This document shows, piece by piece, positions 40,831 to 48,543 of a stretch of DNA of 55,398 nucleotides; the stretch's first letter is position 1; the number at the start of each line of letters is the position of its first letter. The stretch lies in assembly GCA_022796795.1 (NCBI GenBank), contig JAAWJI010000026.1, positions 1-55,398 on the forward strand, in the 5' to 3' direction. A program made the translations under genes and the position numbers. Source of the DNA: Lachnospiraceae bacterium. GTDB taxonomy: Bacteria; Bacillota; Clostridia; Lachnospirales; Lachnospiraceae. The notes beneath the pieces were generated by a model. It searched no databases. It saw only the letters and a program-made list of their open reading frames with translations, and was not told where the DNA came from.

Positions 40831-41694
40831 TTGAAACAAGAGAGAAAAATAATACCATTAAAGGACTTAAACCTTACAGACCGTTTTCTATTTGACACTG
40901 TAATGGAGGATCTGCAAACCCAGCAGGATATACTCAGTATTATTTTTGGAAAAGAGATCCCCCTGCTAGAAAAAGGGGAAACCGAAAAAGAGCTGCGCAT
41001 ATCCCCACTGCTGCACTCGATCCGCATGGATATGTTTACCATGTCTGAAGATCAGGTCATTTATAACACAGAAATGCAGAAAAAGCGTAAAAATGATCTG
41101 GCTAAAAGAAGCAGGTTTTATCAATTCCTCATAGACAGCGCTCTGCTTGCACCAGGCGTTCCCGATTATAATCTGCTGCGTTCCTCCTTCATTATTATGA
41201 TCATGCCCTTTGACTTGTTTGGATTTGGAAGGTATCAATATACCTTTTACAATGTCTACAAGGAAGAACCAGAGTGCACCTTGGATGACGGCGCTGTGCG
41301 AATTTTTCTGAATACACGCGGAACCCGTCCGGAAGGGATTTCAAAGGAACTGATTGATTTTCTGCATTATTTGGAAAACACCACGGACCTGGCCGCACAG
41401 GAATCTTCCAGCGACCGAATCCAGCGGATCCACCGTCAGGTATGTAAGGCAAAAAGAAGTGAGGAGGTGGGCATTAAATATATGCAGGCTTGGGAAGAAC
41501 TTTATTATGAACGCGAGGAAGGGCGTGAGGAAGGTCTTAAAGAAGGACTTAAAGAAGCACGTAAAGAGCGAGAACAGCTGATAACAAATGCATTGCGCAC
41601 AACAAAAAGCGTGACACAGACTGCAGCTATTCTTCAGCTGGATGAGGAGGAAGTGAAAAAAATCGCAGAAAAGGCTGGACTACTGTTTCCGTAG
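40831..41694 (+). CDS. Rpn family PD-(D/E)XK nuclease (transposase-like)
   Basis: 287 residues from TTG 40831 (AAGGAGA at 40817-40823). The PD-(D/E)XK core has the pattern SIRMDMFTMSEDQVIYNTEMQKKR (in parts): an Asp-strand, then N-T-E-M-Q where E-x-Q is the catalytic motif. The C-terminal portion carries a repeat-like EEGREEGLKEGLKEARKE stretch and an HTH-like VTQTAAILQLDEEEVKKIA. Rpn proteins are recombination-promoting nucleases found in many copies in Clostridia. No terminal inverted repeats or target duplications were seen. A hairpin follows at 41704-41746. Confidence 0.85.
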   Translation: MKQERKIIPLKDLNLTDRFLFDTVMEDLQTQQDILSIIFGKEIPLLEKGETEKELRISPLLHSIRMDMFTMSEDQVIYNTEMQKKRKNDLAKRSRFYQFLIDSALLAPGVPDYNLLRSSFIIMIMPFDLFGFGRYQYTFYNVYKEEPECTLDDGAVRIFLNTRGTRPEGISKELIDFLHYLENTTDLAAQESSSDRIQRIHRQVCKAKRSEEVGIKYMQAWEELYYEREEGREEGLKEGLKEARKEREQLITNALRTTKSVTQTAAILQLDEEEVKKIAEKAGLLFP

Positions 41695-41703
41695 GATCCT
41701 TAC

Positions 41704-41746
41704 GGTTATCGGACATGGGGACATATTTTTTCCCTGTCCGGTAACC
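41704..41746. terminator. inverted repeat after the Rpn gene
   Basis: GGTTATCGGACA (41704-41715) and TGTCCGGTAACC (41735-41746), one G-U pair; the loop contains a TTTTTT run. It probably terminates the Rpn transcript. 41747-41864 has no other visible feature. Confidence 0.5.
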
Positions 41747-41864
41747 ATATGAATATTCCTTTCGGCACTCGCTCCGCCATGGGAAGCCTGAGGCACTACC
41801 CCGGCGTCCGCATCTGATACTCTGGGGATTCTTTTCACTTCCTTCTATTTCCGGTCATTCATCC

Positions 41865-42560
41865 TTATCGCCAGTACATCCGAACCTCTGTCAGCGACAG
41901 CATTTCCATGCCAAGCTGGGAATCGTATTCCTTTGCCCGCTTCAGAATGGCGTCCTGCACATCATGAGGGATGTCCAGAAGCTGCATAAACAGCCTGGCA
42001 AACATATCCTTCCGATCCGTCCACGTCTCCTGGGTATCCTGCCCCTCATCGGTCCGTACAATAGCTGTAAAAGCGCCTGCATAGGTGCGGGCATACAAAT
42101 CCATATTTGCGGCCAGTCCCTCTGTCTGATGGACATAGAAGGTTCCTTTTGCCCGCATAAACATATGTCTGGCCACTACCGTAAAAGCGTCTCCAATAGT
42201 TCCCGTCTCAATAAGTTCCTGATAAAACTTGGCATAAGGATTCTCATCCTCAAAGTGAAAAATATGTACGAAGCATCTCAACCGCATAACCTCTGAAAGA
42301 AGAGAATACTCCTTCGTATTTTCCAGCAATGTCTTTACCGCGTCATAGAGATTGTTTAAAAACATCTCGCAGATCTGTTCCGCCAGCTCCGCCTTGGAGT
42401 GAAAGTGATAATTCACCCGGCTTACGGAAACATGGCTGCGCTCGCAGATATTCTTCACCGTGGTGTTAATATATCCATTCTCCGCAAACAGCTCTGCAGC
42501 CGACTCAATAATTTTCCGCTTCGTCTCCTCACTTTTCCTGTACCCCGCCAATATTTTCAC
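41865..42560 (-). CDS. TetR family transcriptional regulator of the corrinoid methyltransfer operon
   Basis: 231 residues from a GTG at 42560. N-terminal HTH: ESAAELFAENGYINTTVKNICERSHVSVSRVNYHFHSKAELAEQI (in parts), normal TetR. The ligand domain is unassigned. It is the last gene of the minus-strand corrinoid operon; its start overlaps the stop of the hybrid ORF (GTGA). Candidate target is the 13-bp inverted repeat at 44351-44386 that covers the operon promoter. The ribosome site is weak, so translation may depend on coupling. Confidence 0.88.
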   Translation of the reverse strand: MKILAGYRKSEETKRKIIESAAELFAENGYINTTVKNICERSHVSVSRVNYHFHSKAELAEQICEMFLNNLYDAVKTLLENTKEYSLLSEVMRLRCFVHIFHFEDENPYAKFYQELIETGTIGDAFTVVARHMFMRAKGTFYVHQTEGLAANMDLYARTYAGAFTAIVRTDEGQDTQETWTDRKDMFARLFMQLLDIPHDVQDAILKRAKEYDSQLGMEMLSLTEVRMYWR

Positions 42561-42859
42561 CTGTTCCGCTCATTGCCGCGTCCTTTCTTATATAAACCTG
42601 CTCCATGGTCTTTCTGTTTAAGGGATACCAGATCATGGGAACCGCGCTGAAAATAGTCAATACCGCTGTTCCAAGTAAGGTCAGCACCGCAATTCCCTGT
42701 ATCATTCTTGCAGACCATTCCTGCCAGGATGCCTAGGTAAACCTGCCCGCAAGCCGGACAGCGGGGAAGCTCCTCATAGACTTCATATCCCATGTACTGA
42801 AAAACCGTCTTCTGTTTCACCAGCGTCAGCCCGCATTTGCCGCATTTCAATTCTGTCAT
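42557..42859 (-). pseudogene. hybrid ORF: DVU_1557-like redox protein head joined to an MFS transporter tail
   Basis: Residues 1-42 (MTELKCGKCGLTLVKQKTVF, then EELPRCPACGQVYL) match the double-CxxC zinc/redox protein (DVU_1557-type) found beside corrinoid proteins. From about 42735 the sequence stops resembling it. In another frame, 42529-42732, the DNA reads ASWQEWSARMIQGIAVLT, then MIWYPLNRKTMEQVY and on to VQEK-stop, the C-terminal end of a sugar- or glycoside-type MFS (GPH-like) permease. So a deletion fused the 5' part of one gene to the 3' part of another, out of frame; the present 100-residue product has a nonsense C-terminus. Family names are from motif memory. Confidence 0.6.
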
Positions 42860-42862
42860 CCG

Positions 42863-43507
42863 TCACCCCTGGGACGCCGCCCACTCCCGGCAGACTCTCA
42901 CGGTTTTCTGGGGATCATGAGCCCACTCGTCGGCTCCTGTAATGGCCTTTGCTTCCTCATTGACCGGAGCTCCGCCGATGATGATATGAACCTTCTCCCG
43001 CATGCCTTCCCTCTGAAATGCTTCCACCGTATCCTTCATAGAATCGATTGCCAGGGTCAGTACTCCGGATAATGCGATGATTCCCACTCCCTGCTCCTTT
43101 GCCTCGGCTACAATCTTCTCCGCCGCCACGTCAATGCCCAGATCCAGTACCTCAAATCCCGCTGCCTCCAGCATGGACCGAACAATATTCTTTCCAATAT
43201 CATGGAGATCATTCTTTACCGTGCAAAGAATCATCTTTGTCCTGGGCCCTGCAGCCTCCTCACTTACCAGCGTATCTTTTAGGATTGCCACCGCATCTGT
43301 CATCAGCTCCCCTGCATATATCAGGTCTCCCACAAAATACTCTCCATCCTCGAAACGGCTCCCCACAAGGTCCATGCCCCTCTGGCAGGCCTCCATGGCC
43401 TTTCCGGAATCTGCGCCTCCCGCATCTACTACCTGAGTCAGCAGCTCCTTCACGGTATCCTCATCCAGATCTCCCATTGCTTCTGCCAATTTTTCAAAAT
43501 CAATCAT
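42863..43507 (-). CDS. methyltransferase cognate corrinoid protein
   Basis: 214 residues. A helical N-terminal cap (residues 1-90, EALTQ-like DTVKELLTQVVDAGGADSG, DLVGSRFEDGEYFVGDLIYAGE) precedes the B12-binding Rossmann domain with DLHDIGKNIV (DxHxxG, the cobalt-ligating His), SGVLTLAIDSM and IIGGAPVNEEA. It carries a methyl group between a substrate methyltransferase and the pterin methyltransferase upstream. It begins 18 bases after the methyltransferase stop. Confidence 0.95.
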   Translation of the reverse strand: MIDFEKLAEAMGDLDEDTVKELLTQVVDAGGADSGKAMEACQRGMDLVGSRFEDGEYFVGDLIYAGELMTDAVAILKDTLVSEEAAGPRTKMILCTVKNDLHDIGKNIVRSMLEAAGFEVLDLGIDVAAEKIVAEAKEQGVGIIALSGVLTLAIDSMKDTVEAFQREGMREKVHIIIGGAPVNEEAKAITGADEWAHDPQKTVRVCREWAASQG

Positions 43508-43525
43508 ATTCCTTCTCCTTTTCGA

Positions 43526-44335
43526 TTATTTTTTCACTCCTATTTTTCCTGCCCGATAGGCCCGATTGTATTTCCTTCCGCTCTTATCCTTCATGCACAG
43601 GGCTTCGCAGGCGTAAATGGCGCTCCTCATATCCACATTGCAGGGATCCATAATGGCGGAATCCAGCCCAGCCCCAATGGCATAGGCCATGCAACTGGCG
43701 TTTACATACTTTCTGGCCGGCATGTCAAAGCTGATATTGGAAATGGCTCCTGTCACCTTTACCTCCGGCGCATACTGGTGGATTCCCATAATGCAACGCT
43801 CAAAATCCTTCATGGCGGAAGGCATGGTGGCCAGGGCCATGACGCAGGGATCAATGTGAAAATTGGACAGCTTAACCCCATAGTGAACCGCCTTGTCAAT
43901 CATGCGCTTTGCAATATCAATCTTTTTTTCCGGATCCATGGGAATCCCCTCCTGATCACAGGTCAATCCGATAACCTGCCAGTCAGTTCCCGCAATCAGA
44001 GGAAAAATTGTCTCACACTTTGTCCCCTCCTCATTGACGGAATTGACCATTCCCGGCTGTTTCACATGTCCCTCCTCCAGAATTCGCCTCAGTAAACCGG
44101 CATCCGGGCTGTCAATACAAAGAGGCACCTTTGTTACTGCCTGCATGGTTTCTATGAGCCAAAGCATGGTCTCATACTCCACATCTGTGGAGGTGCTGGG
44201 GGCGCAGTCCAGAAAATCAGCCCCTGCCTCTGCCTGGGCAAGAGTTCGCTCCTGGATCAGAGCCGCGTTTCGCTCCCCGATTGCCTGTTTGACGGACGGA
44301 ATTGCTCCATTGATTTTTTCTCCAATGATAATCAT
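43526..44335 (-). CDS. tetrahydrofolate:corrinoid methyltransferase (DHPS-like pterin-binding, MtgA type)
   Basis: About 269 residues from ATG 44335 (GAGGAGGAACACGT). A TIM-barrel pterin-binding fold: IIIGEKINGAIPSVKQAI, QAEAGADFLDCAPS, VPLCIDSPDAGLLRRIL, PGMVNSVNEEGTK and IGLTCDQEGIPMDPEKK, FHIDPCVMALAT. Such enzymes move a methyl group between the corrinoid protein and tetrahydrofolate, feeding the Wood-Ljungdahl pathway. First gene of the minus-strand operon. It starts after an operator and consensus promoter. Confidence 0.9.
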   Translation of the reverse strand: MIIIGEKINGAIPSVKQAIGERNAALIQERTLAQAEAGADFLDCAPSTSTDVEYETMLWLIETMQAVTKVPLCIDSPDAGLLRRILEEGHVKQPGMVNSVNEEGTKCETIFPLIAGTDWQVIGLTCDQEGIPMDPEKKIDIAKRMIDKAVHYGVKLSNFHIDPCVMALATMPSAMKDFERCIMGIHQYAPEVKVTGAISNISFDMPARKYVNASCMAYAIGAGLDSAIMDPCNVDMRSAIYACEALCMKDKSGRKYNRAYRAGKIGVKK

Positions 44336-44350
44336 ACGTGTTCCTCCTCT

Positions 44351-44386
44351 AGTACATACATCTAGTATAGACAAGATGTATGTACT
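44351..44386. promoter_or_regulatory. operator: 13-bp inverted repeat over the corrinoid-operon promoter
   Basis: AGTACATACATCT (44351-44363) and its exact complement AGATGTATGTACT (44374-44386), 10-base spacer. It spans the region from the -10 to the -35, so a bound dimer would exclude polymerase. Likely TetR (41865) or GntR (45949) target. Confidence 0.75.
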
Positions 44387-44392
44387 TGTCAA
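44364..44392 (-). promoter_or_regulatory. promoter of the minus-strand corrinoid operon
   Basis: Minus strand TTGACA (44392-44387), 17 bases, TATACT (44369-44364). The operator lies inside it. Confidence 0.8.
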
Positions 44393-44473
44393 TGAGATCA
44401 TAAAAAATTGGTAAAAACAGATAGATAGAAACGTCTTTTTTGTGCACTTTTCACATTCCTATTTTTCCTTCCC

Positions 44474-44502
44474 TTGACTTCTCCCAGGATTAAAGCTATG
44501 AT
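44474..44502 (+). promoter_or_regulatory. promoter of the DUF1638-corrinoid-GntR operon
   Basis: TTGACT (44474-44479), 17 bases, TATGAT (44497-44502), followed by a leader of about 110 bases to the first gene. Confidence 0.65.
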
Positions 44503-44615
44503 AAGAGCATCCATCATTCTGTCAGATGAAATCTGGCTGAATCCTGTATATATTGGCAGGCGAAGGGGAACGAATTTGATAAATCCTTCACAACTTATTT
44601 GAGGCCTGGAAAGGA

Positions 44616-45320
44616 ATGGCGGAAATCATGGAGAATCTCATCATTGGCTGCCGCACTCTGGAAAATGAGCTGACAGCCGCGCTTTCCCGCTGCAAGGACA
44701 GCTATGAAATCGTGTGGCTGGATGCACGCCTTCACAATGTGAGGAAAAAACTGAAAAATGCGGTTCAGGAAATCCTGGATACTGCCTCAGGCTTTAACCA
44801 TATTCTGCTGGCCACCGGATTTTGCGGAAACGCCATAGCGGGTCTTGAAGTACGGGAGATCCCCCTGGTGATTCCCCGGGTAGACGACTGTACTTCTTTG
44901 CTTCTGGGCGGATATCAGAATAAGCTTCCCTGGCTGGATTCCTATTTTTTAACAGAGGGATGGCTGAAGGGAGACGCTAATATCTGGAACGAATATCAGT
45001 ATTCCCTCAAGAAGTACGGAAAGGAGCAGACTGCCAGTATCTTTTCCATGATGTTCGCCAATTACCGGCGGCTGGCTCTGCTGGATACGGGATGCTATGA
45101 CCTGAATGCCTGTATGGCCCAGGGCCTGCAGATTGGGGAGGCCCTATCCCTGAACCTTACTGTGGTAGCCGCTTCCATTCAGTATCTGCAGCTTTTGCTT
45201 ACAGGTCCCTGGGATTCTAAGCGCTTTTTGCTTCTTCCGCCCCATGCCACCCTCTGCCCCAGTGATCTTAGCCGAATTTATCAGGAGGACTGCGAATCAT
45301 GTCAGACACGGAAAAACTAA
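44616..45320 (+). CDS. DUF1638 domain protein
   Basis: 234 residues from ATG 44616; ATG 44628 (MENLIIGCRTLENELTAAL) is an alternative that agrees better with the usual start of the family. IIGCRTLENEL, GFCGNAIAGLEVREIPLVIPRVDDCTSLLLGG (in parts) and YFLTEGWLKGD match DUF1638, which is found with corrinoid methyltransferase genes in anaerobes and whose biochemistry is unknown. It overlaps the next gene by 22 bases. Confidence 0.85.
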   Translation: MAEIMENLIIGCRTLENELTAALSRCKDSYEIVWLDARLHNVRKKLKNAVQEILDTASGFNHILLATGFCGNAIAGLEVREIPLVIPRVDDCTSLLLGGYQNKLPWLDSYFLTEGWLKGDANIWNEYQYSLKKYGKEQTASIFSMMFANYRRLALLDTGCYDLNACMAQGLQIGEALSLNLTVVAASIQYLQLLLTGPWDSKRFLLLPPHATLCPSDLSRIYQEDCESCQTRKN

Positions 45321-45952
45321 AGGAAAATCTTACCCAGGCCATGGCAGGTTTAGAGGAAGAGCTTCTTCTCACCTATGCCAGGAAATTGTTAGAGAAGGGA
45401 TGTTCCTCCTTTGACATCCAGCATTGCCTCAATGACGGTCTGAAACGGGTGGGCAGCCTGTTCGAATCCGGAGAATATTTTATCGCGGATCTCATGTACT
45501 CCGGCATGCTTTACCGGTCTGTACTGGATATTCTTCCTCTGCAAAAGCAGGCTTCCAGCAGCAAAAAGGACGGAAAAATTCTCATTGGCGTGGTGGAACA
45601 GGATATCCACGATATTGGAAAAGACATCATTGTGGGCCTGCTGTCCGCGGAAAATTTTGATGTGATTGATTTGGGGACTGACGTATCCCCTGAGACCTTT
45701 ATAGACGGAATGAAGACCTATAAGCCGGACATTGTGCTTCTAAGCGGCATGATGCATTTTGCCCAGGATTCCATGAAGCGGACGGTAGACGCTATCCGGG
45801 ATGCTGGCTTGAGGGATCAGGTTTTTATCCTTCTGGGCGGCGGCTGTATTGATTCGGAAATCCTCTCCTGGATTGACGCAGACGCCACAGCCTACGAACC
45901 TACCGATACTGTTAACGCCTGCCGGGCCTATCTTAACCGGAGGTCTCGATGA
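45299..45952 (+). CDS. second corrinoid protein
   Basis: 217 residues from ATG 45299 with GGAGG nine bases upstream. Helical cap (YARKLLEKGCSSFDIQHCLNDG, GSLFESGEYFIADLMYSG) and B12 domain with DIHDIGKDIIVGLL (cobalt His), DVIDLGTDVSPETFIDG and LLSGMMHFAQDSM. The GxGG-type loop reads LLGGGCIDSEI. Related to but distinct from the protein at 42863. Likely paired with the DUF1638 protein and controlled by the GntR gene it overlaps (ATGA). Confidence 0.93.
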   Translation: MSDTEKLKENLTQAMAGLEEELLLTYARKLLEKGCSSFDIQHCLNDGLKRVGSLFESGEYFIADLMYSGMLYRSVLDILPLQKQASSSKKDGKILIGVVEQDIHDIGKDIIVGLLSAENFDVIDLGTDVSPETFIDGMKTYKPDIVLLSGMMHFAQDSMKRTVDAIRDAGLRDQVFILLGGGCIDSEILSWIDADATAYEPTDTVNACRAYLNRRSR

Positions 45953-46668
45953 ATAAGAAATCAGAACATACACCTGTATATATGACCATATTTTCTGCTC
46001 TCTGCGAACAGATCGTAAATGGTTCCCTGGCTCCGGGAGAAATTCTGCCCTCCGAAAATGAGCTCTGCAATAAATACGGCACCACCCGGGAAACCGTGCG
46101 CAAGGGACTAAAGCGCCTGGAAGAGGAAGGGCTTATTTTCTCCCGCCCCCGCCGGGGATATTTTGTAAACTCCCCTCAGCACAACGAATTTACCGTGAAG
46201 CTTCCCGACTATATCTGCGAAAGTACAAGCCGTTTTAAGGATATCCGGATTATGAAGCCCAGCCCGGAGATTCAGGAAGCCCTTCAAATCCCTTCCAGTC
46301 AGAAGGTCATCGCAGTTTTTCGGGGAAACTATGTGCAGAATGAGCAGATCGGAATCGAAATCAAATATCTCCCCTATACCAAGGGACTTCCCTCCATTGA
46401 ATCGGAAATCGACTTTGCAGTCTTTCCGGACGCTGCCTCTGCAAAGACCGCATCCTTCAGGTATTACACCCAGCTGGATATCCGCGCTGTAACCGGGCCT
46501 GAGGAAATCCAGGCTATGCTGGGCTGTGAGCAGGGGGAAGCGCTTTTGCTCATTGTCCGCAGGCAAATCACCCAGGAGGGAATCCATGTGGGCTACAGCA
46601 AGCAATATCTGCGGTCCGCCTATGGAGAGCTCCATGGGGTTTCCGGGTTTGTACGAAATAAATTCTGA
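45949..46668 (+). CDS. GntR family (HutC/UTRA) transcriptional regulator
   Basis: 239 residues. Winged HTH at residues 1-75 (PVYMTIFSALCEQIVNGSLAPGEILPSENELC, KYGTTRETVRKGLKRLEEEG) and a UTRA-type ligand domain at 90-235. Its ATG overlaps the corrinoid-protein stop. It probably controls the plus-strand operon, with the ligand being the methyl donor or a related compound. Confidence 0.92.
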   Translation: MNKKSEHTPVYMTIFSALCEQIVNGSLAPGEILPSENELCNKYGTTRETVRKGLKRLEEEGLIFSRPRRGYFVNSPQHNEFTVKLPDYICESTSRFKDIRIMKPSPEIQEALQIPSSQKVIAVFRGNYVQNEQIGIEIKYLPYTKGLPSIESEIDFAVFPDAASAKTASFRYYTQLDIRAVTGPEEIQAMLGCEQGEALLLIVRRQITQEGIHVGYSKQYLRSAYGELHGVSGFVRNKF

Positions 46669-46686
46669 ATTTCTCTGGATACAAAT

Positions 46687-46721
46687 ACAGCCGGTTCCCA
46701 CGTTTCTTGAGAACCGGCTGT
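46687..46721. terminator. bidirectional terminator between GntR gene and metK
   Basis: ACAGCCGGTTC (46687-46697) and GAACCGGCTGT (46711-46721), 11-bp stem, 13-base loop, T-rich downstream. Confidence 0.85.
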
Positions 46722-46763
46722 CGTTTGTTTTCTGAACCAGAGATTATGCCCCAGGCACATCTC

Positions 46764-47951
46764 TTACAGATACTTTTTCAAAAGCTCTACCTTATCCGTT
46801 TTCTCCCAGGGCAGATCAAGATCTGTACGGCCAAAATGTCCGTAGGCTGCGGTCTGCTTGTAAATAGGACGACGCAGATCCAGCATCTTGATAATGCCTG
46901 CGGGACGCAGATCAAAATTCTCCCGAATCAAATCCACAAAGGCTGCGTCAGACAGCTTGCCAGTACCGAAGGTATCCACATTGACGGAGGTGGGCCGTGC
47001 CACGCCGATAGCGTAGGAAAGCTGTACCTCACATTTCTCCGCCAGTCCGGCTGCCACAATATTTTTGGCCACATACCGGGCCGCATAGGCTGCGGAACGG
47101 TCTACCTTGGTGCAGTCCTTTCCGGAAAACGCGCCGCCGCCGTGACGCGCCATGCCGCCGTATGTATCCACAATGATCTTCCGGCCTGTGAGGCCGCTGT
47201 CGCCGTGGGGCCCTCCGATGACAAAACGTCCTGTGGGATTAATGTAGAATTTGGTATCCGCATCCACCAGCTCTGCCGGAAGGATTTGGTCAAACACATA
47301 TTTCTTGATATCTTTGTGAATCTGCTCCTGGGTTACCTCCTCCCCATGCTGGGTGGAGAGCACCACAGCGTCCAGCCGCACCGGGCGGCCCTTCTCGTCA
47401 TACTCCACAGTTACCTGGGTCTTGCCGTCCGGCCGCAGATAGGGCAGCGTTCCGTCCTTGCGAATCTTGGTCAGCTGCAGGGCCAGCTTGTGAGCCAGGG
47501 AAATGGGATAGGGCATAAGCTCCGGTGTCTCGTTGCTGGCATAGCCAAACATCATGCCCTGATCTCCTGCGCCGATAGCCTCCAGCTCATCCTCAGACAT
47601 GGTGTTTTCCTTTGCCTCCAGGGCCTTATTCACGCCCATGGCAATATCCGTGGACTGCTCGTCAATCGCTGTGATTACCGCGCAGTTGTCCGCGTCAAAT
47701 CCGTATTTTCCCCGGTCATAGCCGATCTCCCGAATGGTGTCGCGCACTACCTTCTGGATATCCACATATCCCTTGGTGGTAATCTCACCCATAACCAGCA
47801 CCAGACCTGTAGTGGTAGCTGTCTCACAGGCAACCCGACTCATGGGATCCTGCTCCAGCAGCGCGTCCAGCACTGCGTCGGAGATCTGATCGCAGATCTT
47901 ATCCGGATGTCCTTCTGTTACGGATTCCGAAGTAAATAACAATTTTTCCAT
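46764..47951 (-). CDS. metK: S-adenosylmethionine synthetase
   Basis: 395 residues, the normal MetK length. [27 protein letters not shown] (N-terminal, in parts), [29 protein letters not shown] and [26 protein letters not shown] are diagnostic; the catalytic KDxxKVDR is intact. It makes SAM from methionine and ATP. Controlled by the SAM-I riboswitch upstream. Confidence 0.98.
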   Translation of the reverse strand: MEKLLFTSESVTEGHPDKICDQISDAVLDALLEQDPMSRVACETATTTGLVLVMGEITTKGYVDIQKVVRDTIREIGYDRGKYGFDADNCAVITAIDEQSTDIAMGVNKALEAKENTMSEDELEAIGAGDQGMMFGYASNETPELMPYPISLAHKLALQLTKIRKDGTLPYLRPDGKTQVTVEYDEKGRPVRLDAVVLSTQHGEEVTQEQIHKDIKKYVFDQILPAELVDADTKFYINPTGRFVIGGPHGDSGLTGRKIIVDTYGGMARHGGGAFSGKDCTKVDRSAAYAARYVAKNIVAAGLAEKCEVQLSYAIGVARPTSVNVDTFGTGKLSDAAFVDLIRENFDLRPAGIIKMLDLRRPIYKQTAAYGHFGRTDLDLPWEKTDKVELLKKYL

Positions 47952-48120
47952 TTGTTTTTCTCCCTTCTGTACGTTGCTTCTCTCCAGGGGCGTTTTTGCT
48001 CCTGCGTGACCTGTTGTCCCACAGAGTCATTTCCGTGAAACTTTTGTTCTTGTTGAACTGTTAAAGTCAAAGCTCCCACTGCAGACAGTCCCTTGGCCCG
48101 TTGCCCGCGGGAATAAAAAA

Positions 48121-48139
48121 AGCCCACATAAGTGGACTC
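48121..48139 (-). terminator. metK riboswitch terminator
   Basis: Minus strand GTCCAC/GTGGGC hairpin (one G-U pair, TTAT loop) followed by T7. It lies directly downstream of the SAM-I aptamer. Confidence 0.85.
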
Positions 48140-48159
48140 GATATATTTCACATCAAATC

Positions 48160-48263
48160 CTCTTATTGTTCGAATTTACTCGCTCAGGTTGGCACCTTCC
48201 ACCTGCAGGTGGGGTTGCCGTGACTTCACAGATCCTTTGTATCTCCATCACTCTGAATAAGAG
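48160..48263 (-). promoter_or_regulatory. SAM-I (S-box) riboswitch of metK
   Basis: Minus strand begins CTCTTATTCAGAGTGATGGAG and carries the conserved GATCTGTGAAGTCACGGCAACC core region and GGTGCCAACCTGAGCG, closing with GAACAATAAGAG (48171-48160) that pairs with the 5' end in P1. All S-box conserved elements are present. High SAM should favour the terminator at 48121-48139. 48264-48543 holds the promoter only. Confidence 0.95.
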
Positions 48264-48296
48264 AAAAATGCTCTTTATGGACTTTTTCTAACACAT

Positions 48297-48325
48297 ACTC
48301 TACTGCTTTTTTGTGGAATTGTCAA
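48297..48325 (-). promoter_or_regulatory. metK promoter
   Basis: Minus strand TTGACA (48325-48320), 17 bases, TAGAGT (48302-48297). Leader length fits the riboswitch. Confidence 0.6.
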
Positions 48326-48543
48326 GATTATTTCGGAAAAAAGTGAGTCCCAAAAAGTGGGCGAATAAGAGTGGCGCTCATAACAGTTAAGCCACGTCCA
48401 TTGGCCTTGCGCAGCTCTTTTTGCTTCTGTATGGACATTCCCTCAGACCGTCAGACAACCGTCAAATGGATGGAAGCACCATTTGCCGCTTATCTGCGGT
48501 CTGGATCAACTATTTCTGACGCTTTCCTACATTTCTATTCTTC

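Noticed and set aside
40831..41746. Complete insertion sequence around the Rpn gene
   Set aside because: No terminal inverted repeats or target-site duplication were found on either side; the gene alone is reported.
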